DNA from: Veillonella sp.
Lineage (GTDB): Bacteria > Bacillota > Negativicutes > Veillonellales > Veillonellaceae
Length of the DNA stretch: 64,000 nucleotides
Assembly: GCF_041333735.1 (NCBI RefSeq)
Contig: NZ_JBGKFB010000001.1
Coordinates: forward strand, 737,001 to 801,000
Direction of reading: 5' to 3'
Under the pieces are notes generated by a model. That model saw only the letters and a list, made by a program, of their open reading frames with translations, did not search any database and had not been told where the DNA came from. Position 1 is the first letter of the stretch. The number at the start of each line of letters is the position of its first letter. Positions 9,844 to 17,270 of this stretch are shown here, piece by piece. The position numbers and the translations under genes are program-made.

Positions 9844-10956
9844 TTATGCATTCGTACGAACTGGTGTTACTACGTATGTATAGTTCGGATTATTGTCTTG
9901 GCGAATAACAACAGGACCATTTTGTTTTAAGAACAAGTGAATGTTGTCGCCTGTGCTGTGGCGCAAGATGTCTGAGATGTAGCGACCGTTGAAGGAAATT
10001 GTAAACGGTGTACCTTTAAATTCAACAGCTACGTCTTCTTTTGCCATACCGATTTCAGTATTTTGAGTAGACAATGTTACATTGCTTTCAGCCCAATCAT
10101 AACGAATTACGTTATAGCTGATATCTTTTGCCAACAAGGATACACGGTCAACAGCACCAGCGAATTCGCGGCGGTCGATAACAGCGCTAGAATCGAATTG
10201 GGAAGGAATTACCTTTTCATATTCAGGGTACGTACCTTCGATCAAACGAGAAATGATGTAAATAGATTCAAAGTTGAACACGATTTGTGTACGGTTCCAA
10301 ATGATGTTGATCATGGCTGGATTATCTGTTGGTAATAAACGAGATACTTCAGCCAATGTTTTTGTAGGAATGATAGCGCGCATTGGCGTAGTTGCTGGTT
10401 CATCGATGGTAATTTTCTTAACAGCCATGCGGTGTGTATCAGTAGCAACCATTGTTACTTCGTTTTCTTTGATTTCAAGAAGAGCACCTGTAAATACAGG
10501 ACGATCTTCGTCAGTAGCAGCTGCGTAGTTTGTTAAATCGATGAGTTCTTTCATAGCAAAGCTATCGATGTTCACATGATCTTGGTCGTGAATTTGTTCA
10601 ACTAAAGAGAAATCATCTGGATGCAATGTTACTAAGTTGAATTCGGAAGAGCCAGAAGTGATTGTTAAAGAATTACCATCCTCTGGTTTGTAAAGTTCGA
10701 TGGTATCGCCTGGTAATTTGCGAATTAATTCTTGGAAGTAGCGGGAACCTACAACTAATGTACCAGGTTCTTTAATGTCGCCGTCGATTGTTAAACGAAT
10801 ACCTAGTTCAAAGTCATTACCTTGCAATTCTACTTGACCATTTTTTGTTGTCATATAGATAGCACCTGGTAAGTTGGAACTTGTTTTATTTTGAGATACC
10901 TTTTGCAATACGTTGATTGCTTTTTGGAGATTTGCTTTTGGGAATGTAATATGCAT
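9844..10956 (-). CDS. dnaN: DNA polymerase III beta subunit (sliding clamp)
   Basis: A 370-aa sliding clamp that tethers the replicative polymerase to DNA. The three-domain clamp is recognisable from the N-terminal MHITFPKANLQKAINVLQKVSQNKTSSNLPGAIYM start, the central TDTHRMAVKKI, and the C-terminal YVVTPVRTNA, where clamp proteins usually end in a P-x-R motif. The ATG has AAGGAGT just upstream. It lies downstream of dnaA in the same direction, separated by the 400-base unwinding region. Confidence 0.97.
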   Translation of the reverse strand: MHITFPKANLQKAINVLQKVSQNKTSSNLPGAIYMTTKNGQVELQGNDFELGIRLTIDGDIKEPGTLVVGSRYFQELIRKLPGDTIELYKPEDGNSLTITSGSSEFNLVTLHPDDFSLVEQIHDQDHVNIDSFAMKELIDLTNYAAATDEDRPVFTGALLEIKENEVTMVATDTHRMAVKKITIDEPATTPMRAIIPTKTLAEVSRLLPTDNPAMINIIWNRTQIVFNFESIYIISRLIEGTYPEYEKVIPSQFDSSAVIDRREFAGAVDRVSLLAKDISYNVIRYDWAESNVTLSTQNTEIGMAKEDVAVEFKGTPFTISFNGRYISDILRHSTGDNIHLFLKQNGPVVIRQDNNPNYTYVVTPVRTNA

Positions 10957-11178
10957 ATGTTACTCCTTTATAATTTGTCTGTTTGTTATTAGTATTATTA
11001 GATTTGTAGATTGCTTTACATTATATATATATTGTTTGTATGTACTATTTTCATATAATGTAGAAGCATTGATAACTATTTCTCTTGTTTGTAATATTCT
11101 ATATTTGCTACCGTAGATGCTCTATAGATATTCTGCGATAGATCTGTTTCTACTGGTTTTTTGATTGTTTGTTAGTTT

Positions 11179-11365
11179 TAGTAGTAGTAATAGTAGGGGC
11201 CTGTTCATATGTGTAAAAGTGAATTGGCGCTACTAACTGTGCGATTTCTTGGTTGTGTATAACTATGTTGATAGTTTGTAACCACTTATCCACATACTCA
11301 CAGCGGAGTACGGTTTTTAGGATATCCACAAAGTTACGCACAATATATCCACAGAGTTATCCACA
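11179..11365 (-). other. oriC unwinding region: DnaA boxes, GC cluster and DnaA-trios
   Basis: In the 400-base dnaA-dnaN gap (10957-11356) there is a row of TAG/TAA triplets on the plus strand at 11179-11196 (read as TACTATTACTACTACTA on the minus strand). It is followed by GGGGCC and then DnaA-box-like sequences: TGTGTAAAA 11210, TGTGTATAA 11254, TTATCCACA 11286, ATATCCACA 11322, TTACGCACA 11334, ATATCCACA 11345 and TTATCCACA 11357. This order of boxes, GC stretch and trios matches the basal unwinding system described for Bacillus subtilis. Strand opening should occur on the dnaN side, which is AT-rich. Confidence 0.82.
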
Positions 11366-12934
11366 GGTTGTTAATTTCTGTTTAATTTCAGAAATCATGT
11401 TCTTAGTTTCTTCGTTTCGTTCAATTTCCTTCGTAATTTTATCGTACGCATGGAGAATTGTTGTATGGTCACGAGAGAACGCAGCTGCGATTTGCGGATA
11501 ACTTTCATTGATCATATCGCGGCAGAGATACATGGCCACTTGCCGTGGGAATGCGAACTGTGCTTTACGCTTCTTACCGAGCAAGTCTTGCTTTTTAATA
11601 TTGAAATAAGAACTTACAAAATTCTGAATACTTTCAATAGTCACCATGTTAACCTCTTCTGTGTGAACGAGGCCAGCCAAGGCTTGTTTAGTGTATTCTA
11701 AATCGATAGATTCAAGACGTTGATCGATAGATGCAGTACCGATTAATTTTGTGAAAGCACCTTGCAACACGCGGACGTTTTCGCTGAATTGAAGTGCCAC
11801 GTAGTTGATGGAGTCGTTATCGATACGGATAACGCGATTTTTCTTATATTCTCTTTCGAGTAAGGATCTAAAGATAGCAATGCGCGTTTCTAAATCTGGA
11901 TTTTCCATTGTTGCAATGTAGCCAGCTTGGAAACGAGAACGGAGACGGTCTTCGAATTGCTCCATATCGTTTGGCATTGTATCAGAAGTAAGTACGATTT
12001 GTTTGTTGTTATTTAATAACTCATTGAACGTATTAAATAGCTCGGTTTTCGTACTTTCACGACTTTCAAGGAACTGAATATCATCAATCATGAGCACGTC
12101 GATATTGCGGAACGTGTTGCGGAACAATTTACCTTGGTTACGCTGTAATGTTTCGACGAAAATGTTCATAAAGTTTTCGCTCGTAATAGACATAACCTTC
12201 ATGTGTGGATGATTTTCCTTGATGGCATTGCCGATGGCGTGCATCAAATGCGTTTTACCGAGGCCTGAAGGACCATAGATAAAGAGCGGATTATAGTCGC
12301 CACCAGGATATTCGGCTACATTTTGAGCAGCCCCAAATGGAATGCGGTTCGCGTTGCCTGTTACATAGTTGTCAAAGCGATACGCTGGGTTTAGATTAGA
12401 TAAGGATAAATCTACAGGTACATTATCAGACTGTAATGTAGGTGTTGTAGTTTCAACAGTTTTACTAGGCGCTACCATTGGTTCATCTGGGATTTCCACA
12501 GGCGCTGGAGCACGATCGATATAGACCGGCTCTTGATAAATTGGTTTGTAGAACTCCTCTTGATGCGTTTTCTCCTCTACTACTGGAGGTAATGGCATCG
12601 GCGGAGCCACTACAGGTGCATCATCGATGAGACTTTCATCAACAAAGGTAGTATCTACACTTTCTTGATTGAAATCGAATAACACCATATCACGATGAGA
12701 ACCTATAACCGTAGTAATAGCATCCTGCAAAGCCTTGCTAATCTGTGGCTGCTGATCGATTAAGTTTTTTACAAATGTTTGCATGACCCCAATATGGATC
12801 GAATGACTTTCGAGAGACATGGGAATCAACGATGACGTGACGCGCAAGTACAACGCGTCAGGCAAATGTTGCATGTTCTTTTTCGCCTCTTGCAATATAT
12901 GTTCCCATATATTATTCAAATCAAATGACTGCAT
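11357..12934 (-). CDS. dnaA: Chromosomal replication initiator DnaA
   Basis: This AAA+ initiator (525 aa) is longer than the usual ~450 because domain II (about residues 90-190) is expanded and rich in Pro, Val and acidic residues. The AAA+ core shows Walker A GPSGLGKTH near residue 220 and Walker B DVLMIDDIQF. The C-terminal DNA-binding helix shows SRDHTTILHAYDKI. The stop codon lies inside a perfect DnaA box (TTATCCACA, 11357-11365), so the gene end doubles as origin sequence. Transcription runs toward dnaN, and a second DnaA-box cluster lies just upstream, suggesting autoregulation. Confidence 0.98.
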   Translation of the reverse strand: MQSFDLNNIWEHILQEAKKNMQHLPDALYLRVTSSLIPMSLESHSIHIGVMQTFVKNLIDQQPQISKALQDAITTVIGSHRDMVLFDFNQESVDTTFVDESLIDDAPVVAPPMPLPPVVEEKTHQEEFYKPIYQEPVYIDRAPAPVEIPDEPMVAPSKTVETTTPTLQSDNVPVDLSLSNLNPAYRFDNYVTGNANRIPFGAAQNVAEYPGGDYNPLFIYGPSGLGKTHLMHAIGNAIKENHPHMKVMSITSENFMNIFVETLQRNQGKLFRNTFRNIDVLMIDDIQFLESRESTKTELFNTFNELLNNNKQIVLTSDTMPNDMEQFEDRLRSRFQAGYIATMENPDLETRIAIFRSLLEREYKKNRVIRIDNDSINYVALQFSENVRVLQGAFTKLIGTASIDQRLESIDLEYTKQALAGLVHTEEVNMVTIESIQNFVSSYFNIKKQDLLGKKRKAQFAFPRQVAMYLCRDMINESYPQIAAAFSRDHTTILHAYDKITKEIERNEETKNMISEIKQKLTTCG

Positions 12935-12945
12935 GACGTGCCTCT

Positions 12946-13247
12946 TGTGTATAACTATTGCGATAAATGTGTATAACTTTAGGAATAATGTGTATAACTC
13001 TTGTGAAAGCTGTGGAAAAACATGTTATTCCTGTGAATAACCTGTGCACAACCTGTGAATAAGTGAAAATAAAATTCTCTTCCAACCAGATAATAACTGA
13101 CTTTATAGATTACACAGGTCAAAAGAGAAAAAATGTGGATAACCTTAAAAGTTATCCAACAAAAACTTATAAAAATATATACTTTTTCCTAATTTCAGTT
13201 ATGATTGTACCAAAAAATAAGTAATTTGTCATTCAATCTGTGGATAA
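12946..13247. promoter_or_regulatory. DnaA-box cluster upstream of dnaA
   Basis: About ten DnaA-box-like 9-mers lie in 300 bases, nearly all reading on the plus strand: TGTGTATAA at 12946, 12968 and 12989; TGTGGAAAA 13011; TGTGAATAA 13032 and 13054; TGTGCACAA 13043; TGTGGATAA 13134 and 13239; and a reverse TTATCCAAC at 13152. This forms the upstream half of a two-part origin and probably overlaps the dnaA promoter. Confidence 0.85.
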
Positions 13248-13334
13248 CTTTTATAAACTGTTTATAATGTATATTTTAAATTTTTATGGGTATATCTATT
13301 ACTTTTGGGGGAGGAAGTGAAACTACTTTTATGG

Positions 13335-13620
13335 AATTACAATTTGTATATGAACTATTTTTAACTAAGTAACGATGATTTATAAATCTAATTTTTATCC
13401 ACTTATTTTTATCTTTGTTTCTAGATTACTTTTAGGAAGGAATTGATACTAATTTTCTCGCTCCATTCTGACGCAAGTCGCTTAAAAATTAGTATCAATC
13501 CCCTTTCTTACAAAGATAGATAACCATGTTTATAAATAATAACTGTGGAAAAGTAATCTAGAAACTATCTAATCATCGTTACTAAACAATAAAATCCTGT
13601 TCATAAAACAAATTGTAATT
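13335..13620. repeat. Five-layer nested palindrome with conserved-type core
   Basis: Five exact inverted pairs nest around one centre: AATTACAATTTG (13335 with 13609), TATGAAC (13349 with 13599), AGTAACGATGATT (13368 with 13571), GTTTCTAGATTACTTTT (13417 with 13549) and ATTGATACTAATTTT (13442 with 13485). The loop (13457-13484) holds CTCCATTCTGACGCAAGTCG, a variant of the core shared by the repeats at 42.9-48.9 kb. The sequence between arms is not symmetric, so this is a ladder of separate arms, not one decayed palindrome. It lies in the 1658-base gene-free gap 12935-14592. Confidence 0.85.
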
Positions 13621-13641
13621 TCATATGGCGTAAAGGGAAAA

Positions 13642-14532
13642 GGGAGAAAACCACATCTATTCCTCTCTTCCTTCCAACTAGAGATTAAAACATAAATTTG
13701 TCTAATATAAAAAATATTAGAATTGTGAGTTCTTGTGTTGCTGATATTGATGTTACGTTTACATCGTGTAGTGGTGTGTAAGGTAAAATTAGGGTTGTCT
13801 TAGGGAGAGAATATAGGGTCCTTTTGAGCGACTTTACGGTTAGTATGGATCGATGAAGGAGCCCTAATCATTTGGAAACGTAACATCAATTTTTCCTCTT
13901 TCTCCTCAAGAGGTTAAAAGGTAAGATTTGTTACATCTTAGATCAGTATTCTGAAAGACTTTTAGGTTTGATATAAAAACTGATACTACTTTTTATACTG
14001 ATAGTAGGTGTTATAGTAGTCATTAGAGTGCGTTAGGAGCAGGAATAGATGTGGATTTTTGACCGAAACGATGAGTATGGAGGGAGAAAACCACATCTAT
14101 TCCTCCCCCTCCTCCAACTAGAGATCAAAACATAAATTTGTTTTATATAAAAAATATTAGAGTTGTGAGTTCTTGTGTTGCTGATATTGATGTTACGTTT
14201 ACATCAATTTTCCCTTTCTCCTCAAGAGGTTAAAAGGGAAGGTTTGTTAAATCTTAGATCCGTATTCTGAAAGACTTTTAGGTTTGATATAAAAACTGAT
14301 ACTACTTTTTATACTGGTGGTAGGTGTTATAGTAGTCATTAGAGTGTGTTAGGAGCAGGAATAGATGTGGATTTTTGACCGACTTACGATGAGTATGGAG
14401 GGAGAAAACCACATCTATTCCTCCCCCTATAAAAGTAGTATCAGTTTTAAGTTCTATCGGATTTAAGTAAAATCTATGATAAAAGTCTTTCAGAATAGCC
14501 CTAAATGATTGACAAATTTACGTTTTAACTCT
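13642..14532. repeat. Diverged tandem duplication wrapped in large inverted repeats
   Basis: Copy 1 (about 13642-14078) and copy 2 (about 14079-14400) are direct repeats. Each contains a hairpin with arms AGGAATAGATGTGG / CCACATCTATTCCT (14041/14091 and 14357/14409) around a reversed core. ATTCTGAAAGACTTTTA (13948 and 14264) pairs with TAAAAGTCTTTCAGAAT (14480). A block at 13976 and 14292 pairs with 14428-14448. The outermost arm at 13680-13702 pairs with 14511-14532, which contains the rpmH promoter. No coding sequence is seen. Confidence 0.8.
13749..13887. repeat. Palindromic block present only in tandem copy 1
   Basis: Arms GATGTTACGTTT / AAACGTAACATC enclose ATTAGGG / CCCTAAT and TCCTT / AAGGA, with a reversed core at 13826-13852 (on the minus strand TCCATACTAACCGTAAAGTCG). 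Copy 2 lacks the interior: the sequence jumps from the first ACATC (13761) to what follows the second ACATC (13883). Confidence 0.8.
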
Positions 14533-14537
14533 ATAAT
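14509..14537 (+). promoter_or_regulatory. Consensus sigma-70-type promoter for rpmH
   Basis: Perfect TTGACA (14509-14514) and TATAAT (14532-14537) hexamers are separated by 17 bases, about 56 bases upstream of rpmH. Most of this promoter is also the right outer arm of the large inverted repeat (14511-14532). Confidence 0.93.
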
Positions 14538-14592
14538 TACCCTGTTATGGTATAAGTAAAACAATACAAAATGACGAGGAGGTGTTTTACTA

Positions 14593-14727
14593 ATGAAACG
14601 TACTTACCAACCAAATACTCTTTGGAGAAAACGTACCCATGGTTTCCGTGAACGCATGAAAACTATCGGTGGCCGTCTCGTTTTAAAAAGAAGACGTGCA
14701 AAAGGCAGAAAACGCTTATCTGCATAA
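14593..14727 (+). CDS. rpmH: 50S ribosomal protein L34
   Basis: A 44-aa, highly basic protein reading MKRTYQPNTLWRKRTHGF at the start and ending in AKGRKRLSA, the complete L34 sequence. It is a component of the large ribosomal subunit. GAGGAGGTG lies about 10 bases before the ATG, and a perfect promoter sits upstream. It is divergent from dnaA and heads the rightward rpmH-rnpA-yidD-yidC-jag series. Confidence 0.97.
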   Translation: MKRTYQPNTLWRKRTHGFRERMKTIGGRLVLKRRRAKGRKRLSA

Positions 14728-14750
14728 TATAATAGCTGTTAGGCAGGAGA

Positions 14751-14778
14751 AAAAACTTGGCGCTGCTGCCAAGTTTTT
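14751..14778 (+). terminator. Hairpin terminator between rpmH and rnpA
   Basis: AAAAACTTGGC pairs with GCCAAGTTTTT around a 6-base loop, ending in a T run 24 bases after rpmH. It probably attenuates read-through so that L34 is made in excess over RnpA. Confidence 0.88.
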
Positions 14779-14800
14779 CTATTCTTAGGACTTAAGGACA

Positions 14801-15166
14801 ATGCATATGGATTATTGCCTCGATAAAGCAAGACGACTGACGCACAATAATGAATATCGCCTTGTGTATAAGCACGGTAAATACGAAGTAGGCCGTATGT
14901 GTGTACTCTATCGTATGCCCGTGGCGAAGCAATCTACGCGCATTGGTTTTGTAACCGGCAAAAAGGTTGGTTGTGCTGTTGAGCGCAACCGAGCTAGACG
15001 GCTCATGAAAGAGGTGTATCGCCTCAATCAACATTCCATACGCGAAGGGTATCATATCGTAATTGTTGGACGTGGCCCTCTGAAAAACGCTACCTACGAA
15101 AAAGCGGAAAAGGAAATTTTGTATCTTTTGCGAAAAAGCAAATTGTTGATACAAAATGATAAATAG
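14801..15166 (+). CDS. rnpA: Ribonuclease P protein component
   Basis: This basic 121-aa protein assists the RNase P RNA in trimming the 5' end of tRNA precursors. The family core is visible as GFVTGKKVGCAVERNRARRLMKEVYRLN, including the RNR motif. Two in-frame ATGs (14801 and 14807) are possible. AAGGA at 14794-14798 is better spaced for the second, while TAGGA at 14786 suits the first. Its place between rpmH and yidD is the usual one. Confidence 0.95.
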   Translation: MHMDYCLDKARRLTHNNEYRLVYKHGKYEVGRMCVLYRMPVAKQSTRIGFVTGKKVGCAVERNRARRLMKEVYRLNQHSIREGYHIVIVGRGPLKNATYEKAEKEILYLLRKSKLLIQNDK

Positions 15167-15198
15167 GACCACAAGTTAGAAGGCTTTGGTCCTTTTTT
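15165..15198 (+). terminator. Hairpin with T run after rnpA
   Basis: AGGACCA pairs with TGGTCCT and is followed by TTTTTT, overlapping the rnpA stop region. It is a modest 7-bp stem, so termination is probably partial. Confidence 0.65.
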
Positions 15199-15216
15199 GT
15201 GTATATGGAGGTTTCC

Positions 15217-15438
15217 ATGAAACGCTGTATAACAATGCTTTTACGACTTTTAATTAGGTTTTATCAGCTTGCCATATCTCCCTTAAAACCTGGATGTTGC
15301 CGTTATTATCCGACATGTTCCACATATACTTTGCAGGCCATCGAAAAATATGGTCCTTTGAAAGGTAGCTGGATGGGTTTAAAACGCATTCTTCGCTGCC
15401 ATCCTTTCCACAAGGGTGGCTACGATCCAGTTCCTTAA
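15217..15438 (+). CDS. yidD: Membrane protein insertion efficiency factor YidD
   Basis: A 73-aa protein with the full YidD signature: LIRFYQLAISPLKPGCCRYYPTCSTYTLQAIEKYGPLKG, then GLKRILRCHPFHKGGYDPVP. It helps YidC-dependent membrane insertion. The ATG at 15217 is preceded by GGAGG at 15208, so the longer in-frame start at 15199 is less likely. The 170-base gap to yidC (15439-15608) holds a short TGTGAAAG/CTTTCACA hairpin at 15469-15487 and no gene. Confidence 0.95.
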   Translation: MKRCITMLLRLLIRFYQLAISPLKPGCCRYYPTCSTYTLQAIEKYGPLKGSWMGLKRILRCHPFHKGGYDPVP

Positions 15439-15608
15439 CCCACGAGGGTTTAGGCTGGTTTTGCGTTCTGTGAAAGCAACTTTCACAAAAAACATCTAGC
15501 ATAGTTTTGGAAATACCTGAGCATCTGTATGGATGAAATTTAGACCATACCATAACGATATATGGATGCGCAAAGGACGGTTTCGGACTGTAAGAAAAAG
15601 GAGAAACA

Positions 15609-16277
15609 ATGGAATTCTTAAGTAGTATATTCCACCCTATCGTTGAATTGATGACTACATTGGTAACCTATGCGTTCCAATTAACTCAAATGGTAGGCTA
15701 TCCAAGCTACGGTGTGGCTATTATCCTTTTAACAATCGTTATTAAAGCGGTTTTGGCACCACTTACTGTAAAACAAATCAAATCCATGAAGGCTATGCAA
15801 GAGTTACAGCCTCGCATGAAAGAATTGCAAGATAAATACAAAAACGATCCTGCAAAACTTCAAGCGGAAATGGGTGCATTGTACAAAGAAATGGGCGTTA
15901 ACCCATTGGCTGGTTGTTTGCCTCTATTGGTGCAAATGCCATTCTTGATCGCTATCTTCTATGCTTTACAAGGCTATCCATACGATCAAAACTATGTACA
16001 ATTCTTATGGCTTCCTAGTCTTGGCGAACCAGATCCAATGTACATTTTGCCAGTATTGAGTGCATTATCTACATGGATTATGTCCAAGCAAACTAGTAGC
16101 GGTGCAACTGGTGCTGCTGCGCAACAACAAAAGATTATGACAATCTTTATGCCTTTATTCATTGGTTACATCTCCCTTAACTTCCCATCTGGATTAGTTA
16201 TTTACTGGATCGTATCCAATGTATTCCAATTTGTGCAACAACATTTCATTTACAAAAGCTTAGAAGCTAAGAAATAG
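15609..16277 (+). CDS. yidC: Membrane protein insertase YidC/OxaA
   Basis: A 222-aa insertase of the short Gram-positive type, without the large periplasmic domain of proteobacterial YidC. The five-helix Oxa1 core is visible: LTIVIKAVLAPLTVKQIKSMKAMQELQPRMKEL, GCLPLLVQMPFLIAIFYAL, and near the end LNFPSGLVIYWIVSNVFQFVQQ. No lipobox is present at the N-terminus. AAGGAGAAAC precedes the ATG. It is followed after 8 bases by jag, so the two are co-transcribed. Confidence 0.96.
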   Translation: MEFLSSIFHPIVELMTTLVTYAFQLTQMVGYPSYGVAIILLTIVIKAVLAPLTVKQIKSMKAMQELQPRMKELQDKYKNDPAKLQAEMGALYKEMGVNPLAGCLPLLVQMPFLIAIFYALQGYPYDQNYVQFLWLPSLGEPDPMYILPVLSALSTWIMSKQTSSGATGAAAQQQKIMTIFMPLFIGYISLNFPSGLVIYWIVSNVFQFVQQHFIYKSLEAKK

Positions 16278-16285
16278 GAGACACT

Positions 16286-17083
16286 ATGGAATTTATCGAT
16301 GTATCTGCTAAAACCATTGAAGATGCCATTGCCAAAGGCGTAGCTCAATTGGCTGAAGATGGCCAAGAATTGGTAGAAACTAAAGTCTTGGAACAACCTT
16401 CTAATGGCTTCTTGGGCATTGGTCGTAAACCAGCAGTTGTTCGCTTATTCTTCACATCTGTAGCTAAAACTGCTACGCAAGAAGAAGTAGCTCATGTAGA
16501 AGAACAATCTGTAGCTGTTGCTTCCAAGCCAGTAGCAACAAGTGAAACAGAAGTACAAGATACAGCAGTTGAAACTTCTGAAGATGATGTCGTAGAAAAA
16601 CCTTCTAAAAAGGAACTTTCAAAAGAAGATCAACAAGAAATTGCTGAAAAAGGTAAACAATTCCTCGATGATATGTTTACACAAATGGGCCTCACTGTAG
16701 TTATCGAAAAAATGATGACGAAAGATAAGATTACATTCCAAGTACACGGCGAAGATTTAGGTATTTTGATCGGTAAACATGGTCAAACATTGGATGCTAT
16801 TCAATACTTAACAAATCTCGTGGCACACAAGGATGTATCTGGCCACTGCCACATCGTTGTAGATGTGGAAAATTACCGTTCTCGTCGAGAAGAAACATTG
16901 GTGAATCTCGCGAAACGCTTGGCTTCTAAGGTAAAACGCAACCGTCAAAAGGTTTCCTTAGAACCGATGAATGCTTTTGAACGTAAAATCATTCACACTG
17001 CCCTTCAAGGGGATAAAAACGTTGTTACTAACAGTGAAGGGGACGAACCGTTCCGTCACGTTGTGATTACGTACAAAAAATAA
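16286..17083 (+). CDS. jag: Jag/KhpB RNA-binding protein (KH and R3H domains)
   Basis: A 265-aa protein with an N-terminal Jag_N domain (residues 1-55, ending GFLGIGRKPAVVRLFF), an acidic low-complexity linker, a KH domain with GILIGKHGQTLDAIQYL near residue 160, and a C-terminal R3H domain (EPMNAFERKIIHTALQ). KhpB binds RNA and in pneumococcus affects cell elongation with KhpA. It is coupled to yidC. Confidence 0.94.
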   Translation: MEFIDVSAKTIEDAIAKGVAQLAEDGQELVETKVLEQPSNGFLGIGRKPAVVRLFFTSVAKTATQEEVAHVEEQSVAVASKPVATSETEVQDTAVETSEDDVVEKPSKKELSKEDQQEIAEKGKQFLDDMFTQMGLTVVIEKMMTKDKITFQVHGEDLGILIGKHGQTLDAIQYLTNLVAHKDVSGHCHIVVDVENYRSRREETLVNLAKRLASKVKRNRQKVSLEPMNAFERKIIHTALQGDKNVVTNSEGDEPFRHVVITYKK

Positions 17084-17156
17084 TATAGTGGTGTAGCTTT
17101 CAAGTGACTGATATTCTCGGTTGCTTGAGGGCTGCCCCCATTATTCTTTAGGTTAT

Positions 17157-17213
17157 GGTGAAAGCTAACCTAAGTTAATCTTCGCATGCAAAGATTAGTT
17201 TAGTTTAACTTTC
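17157..17213. repeat. Imperfect 26-bp hairpin upstream of mnmE
   Basis: The arm starting GTGAAAGCTAACCTAAG (from 17159) pairs imperfectly with the arm ending TTTAACTTTCAC (17213), with AATCTT/AAGATT nearest the loop. The outer ends are inverted GTGAAAG words. It could terminate the jag transcript, but has no T run. Confidence 0.65.
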
Positions 17214-17270
17214 ACAGGCGAAGAACATATACAAAAGCAAATACTAGATAATCGAAATACGGAGATATGT

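Noticed and set aside
13642..14532. Decayed insertion sequence in the dnaA-rpmH gap
   Set aside because: No transposase remnant in any frame; structure is of nested inverted arms, not two terminal repeats.
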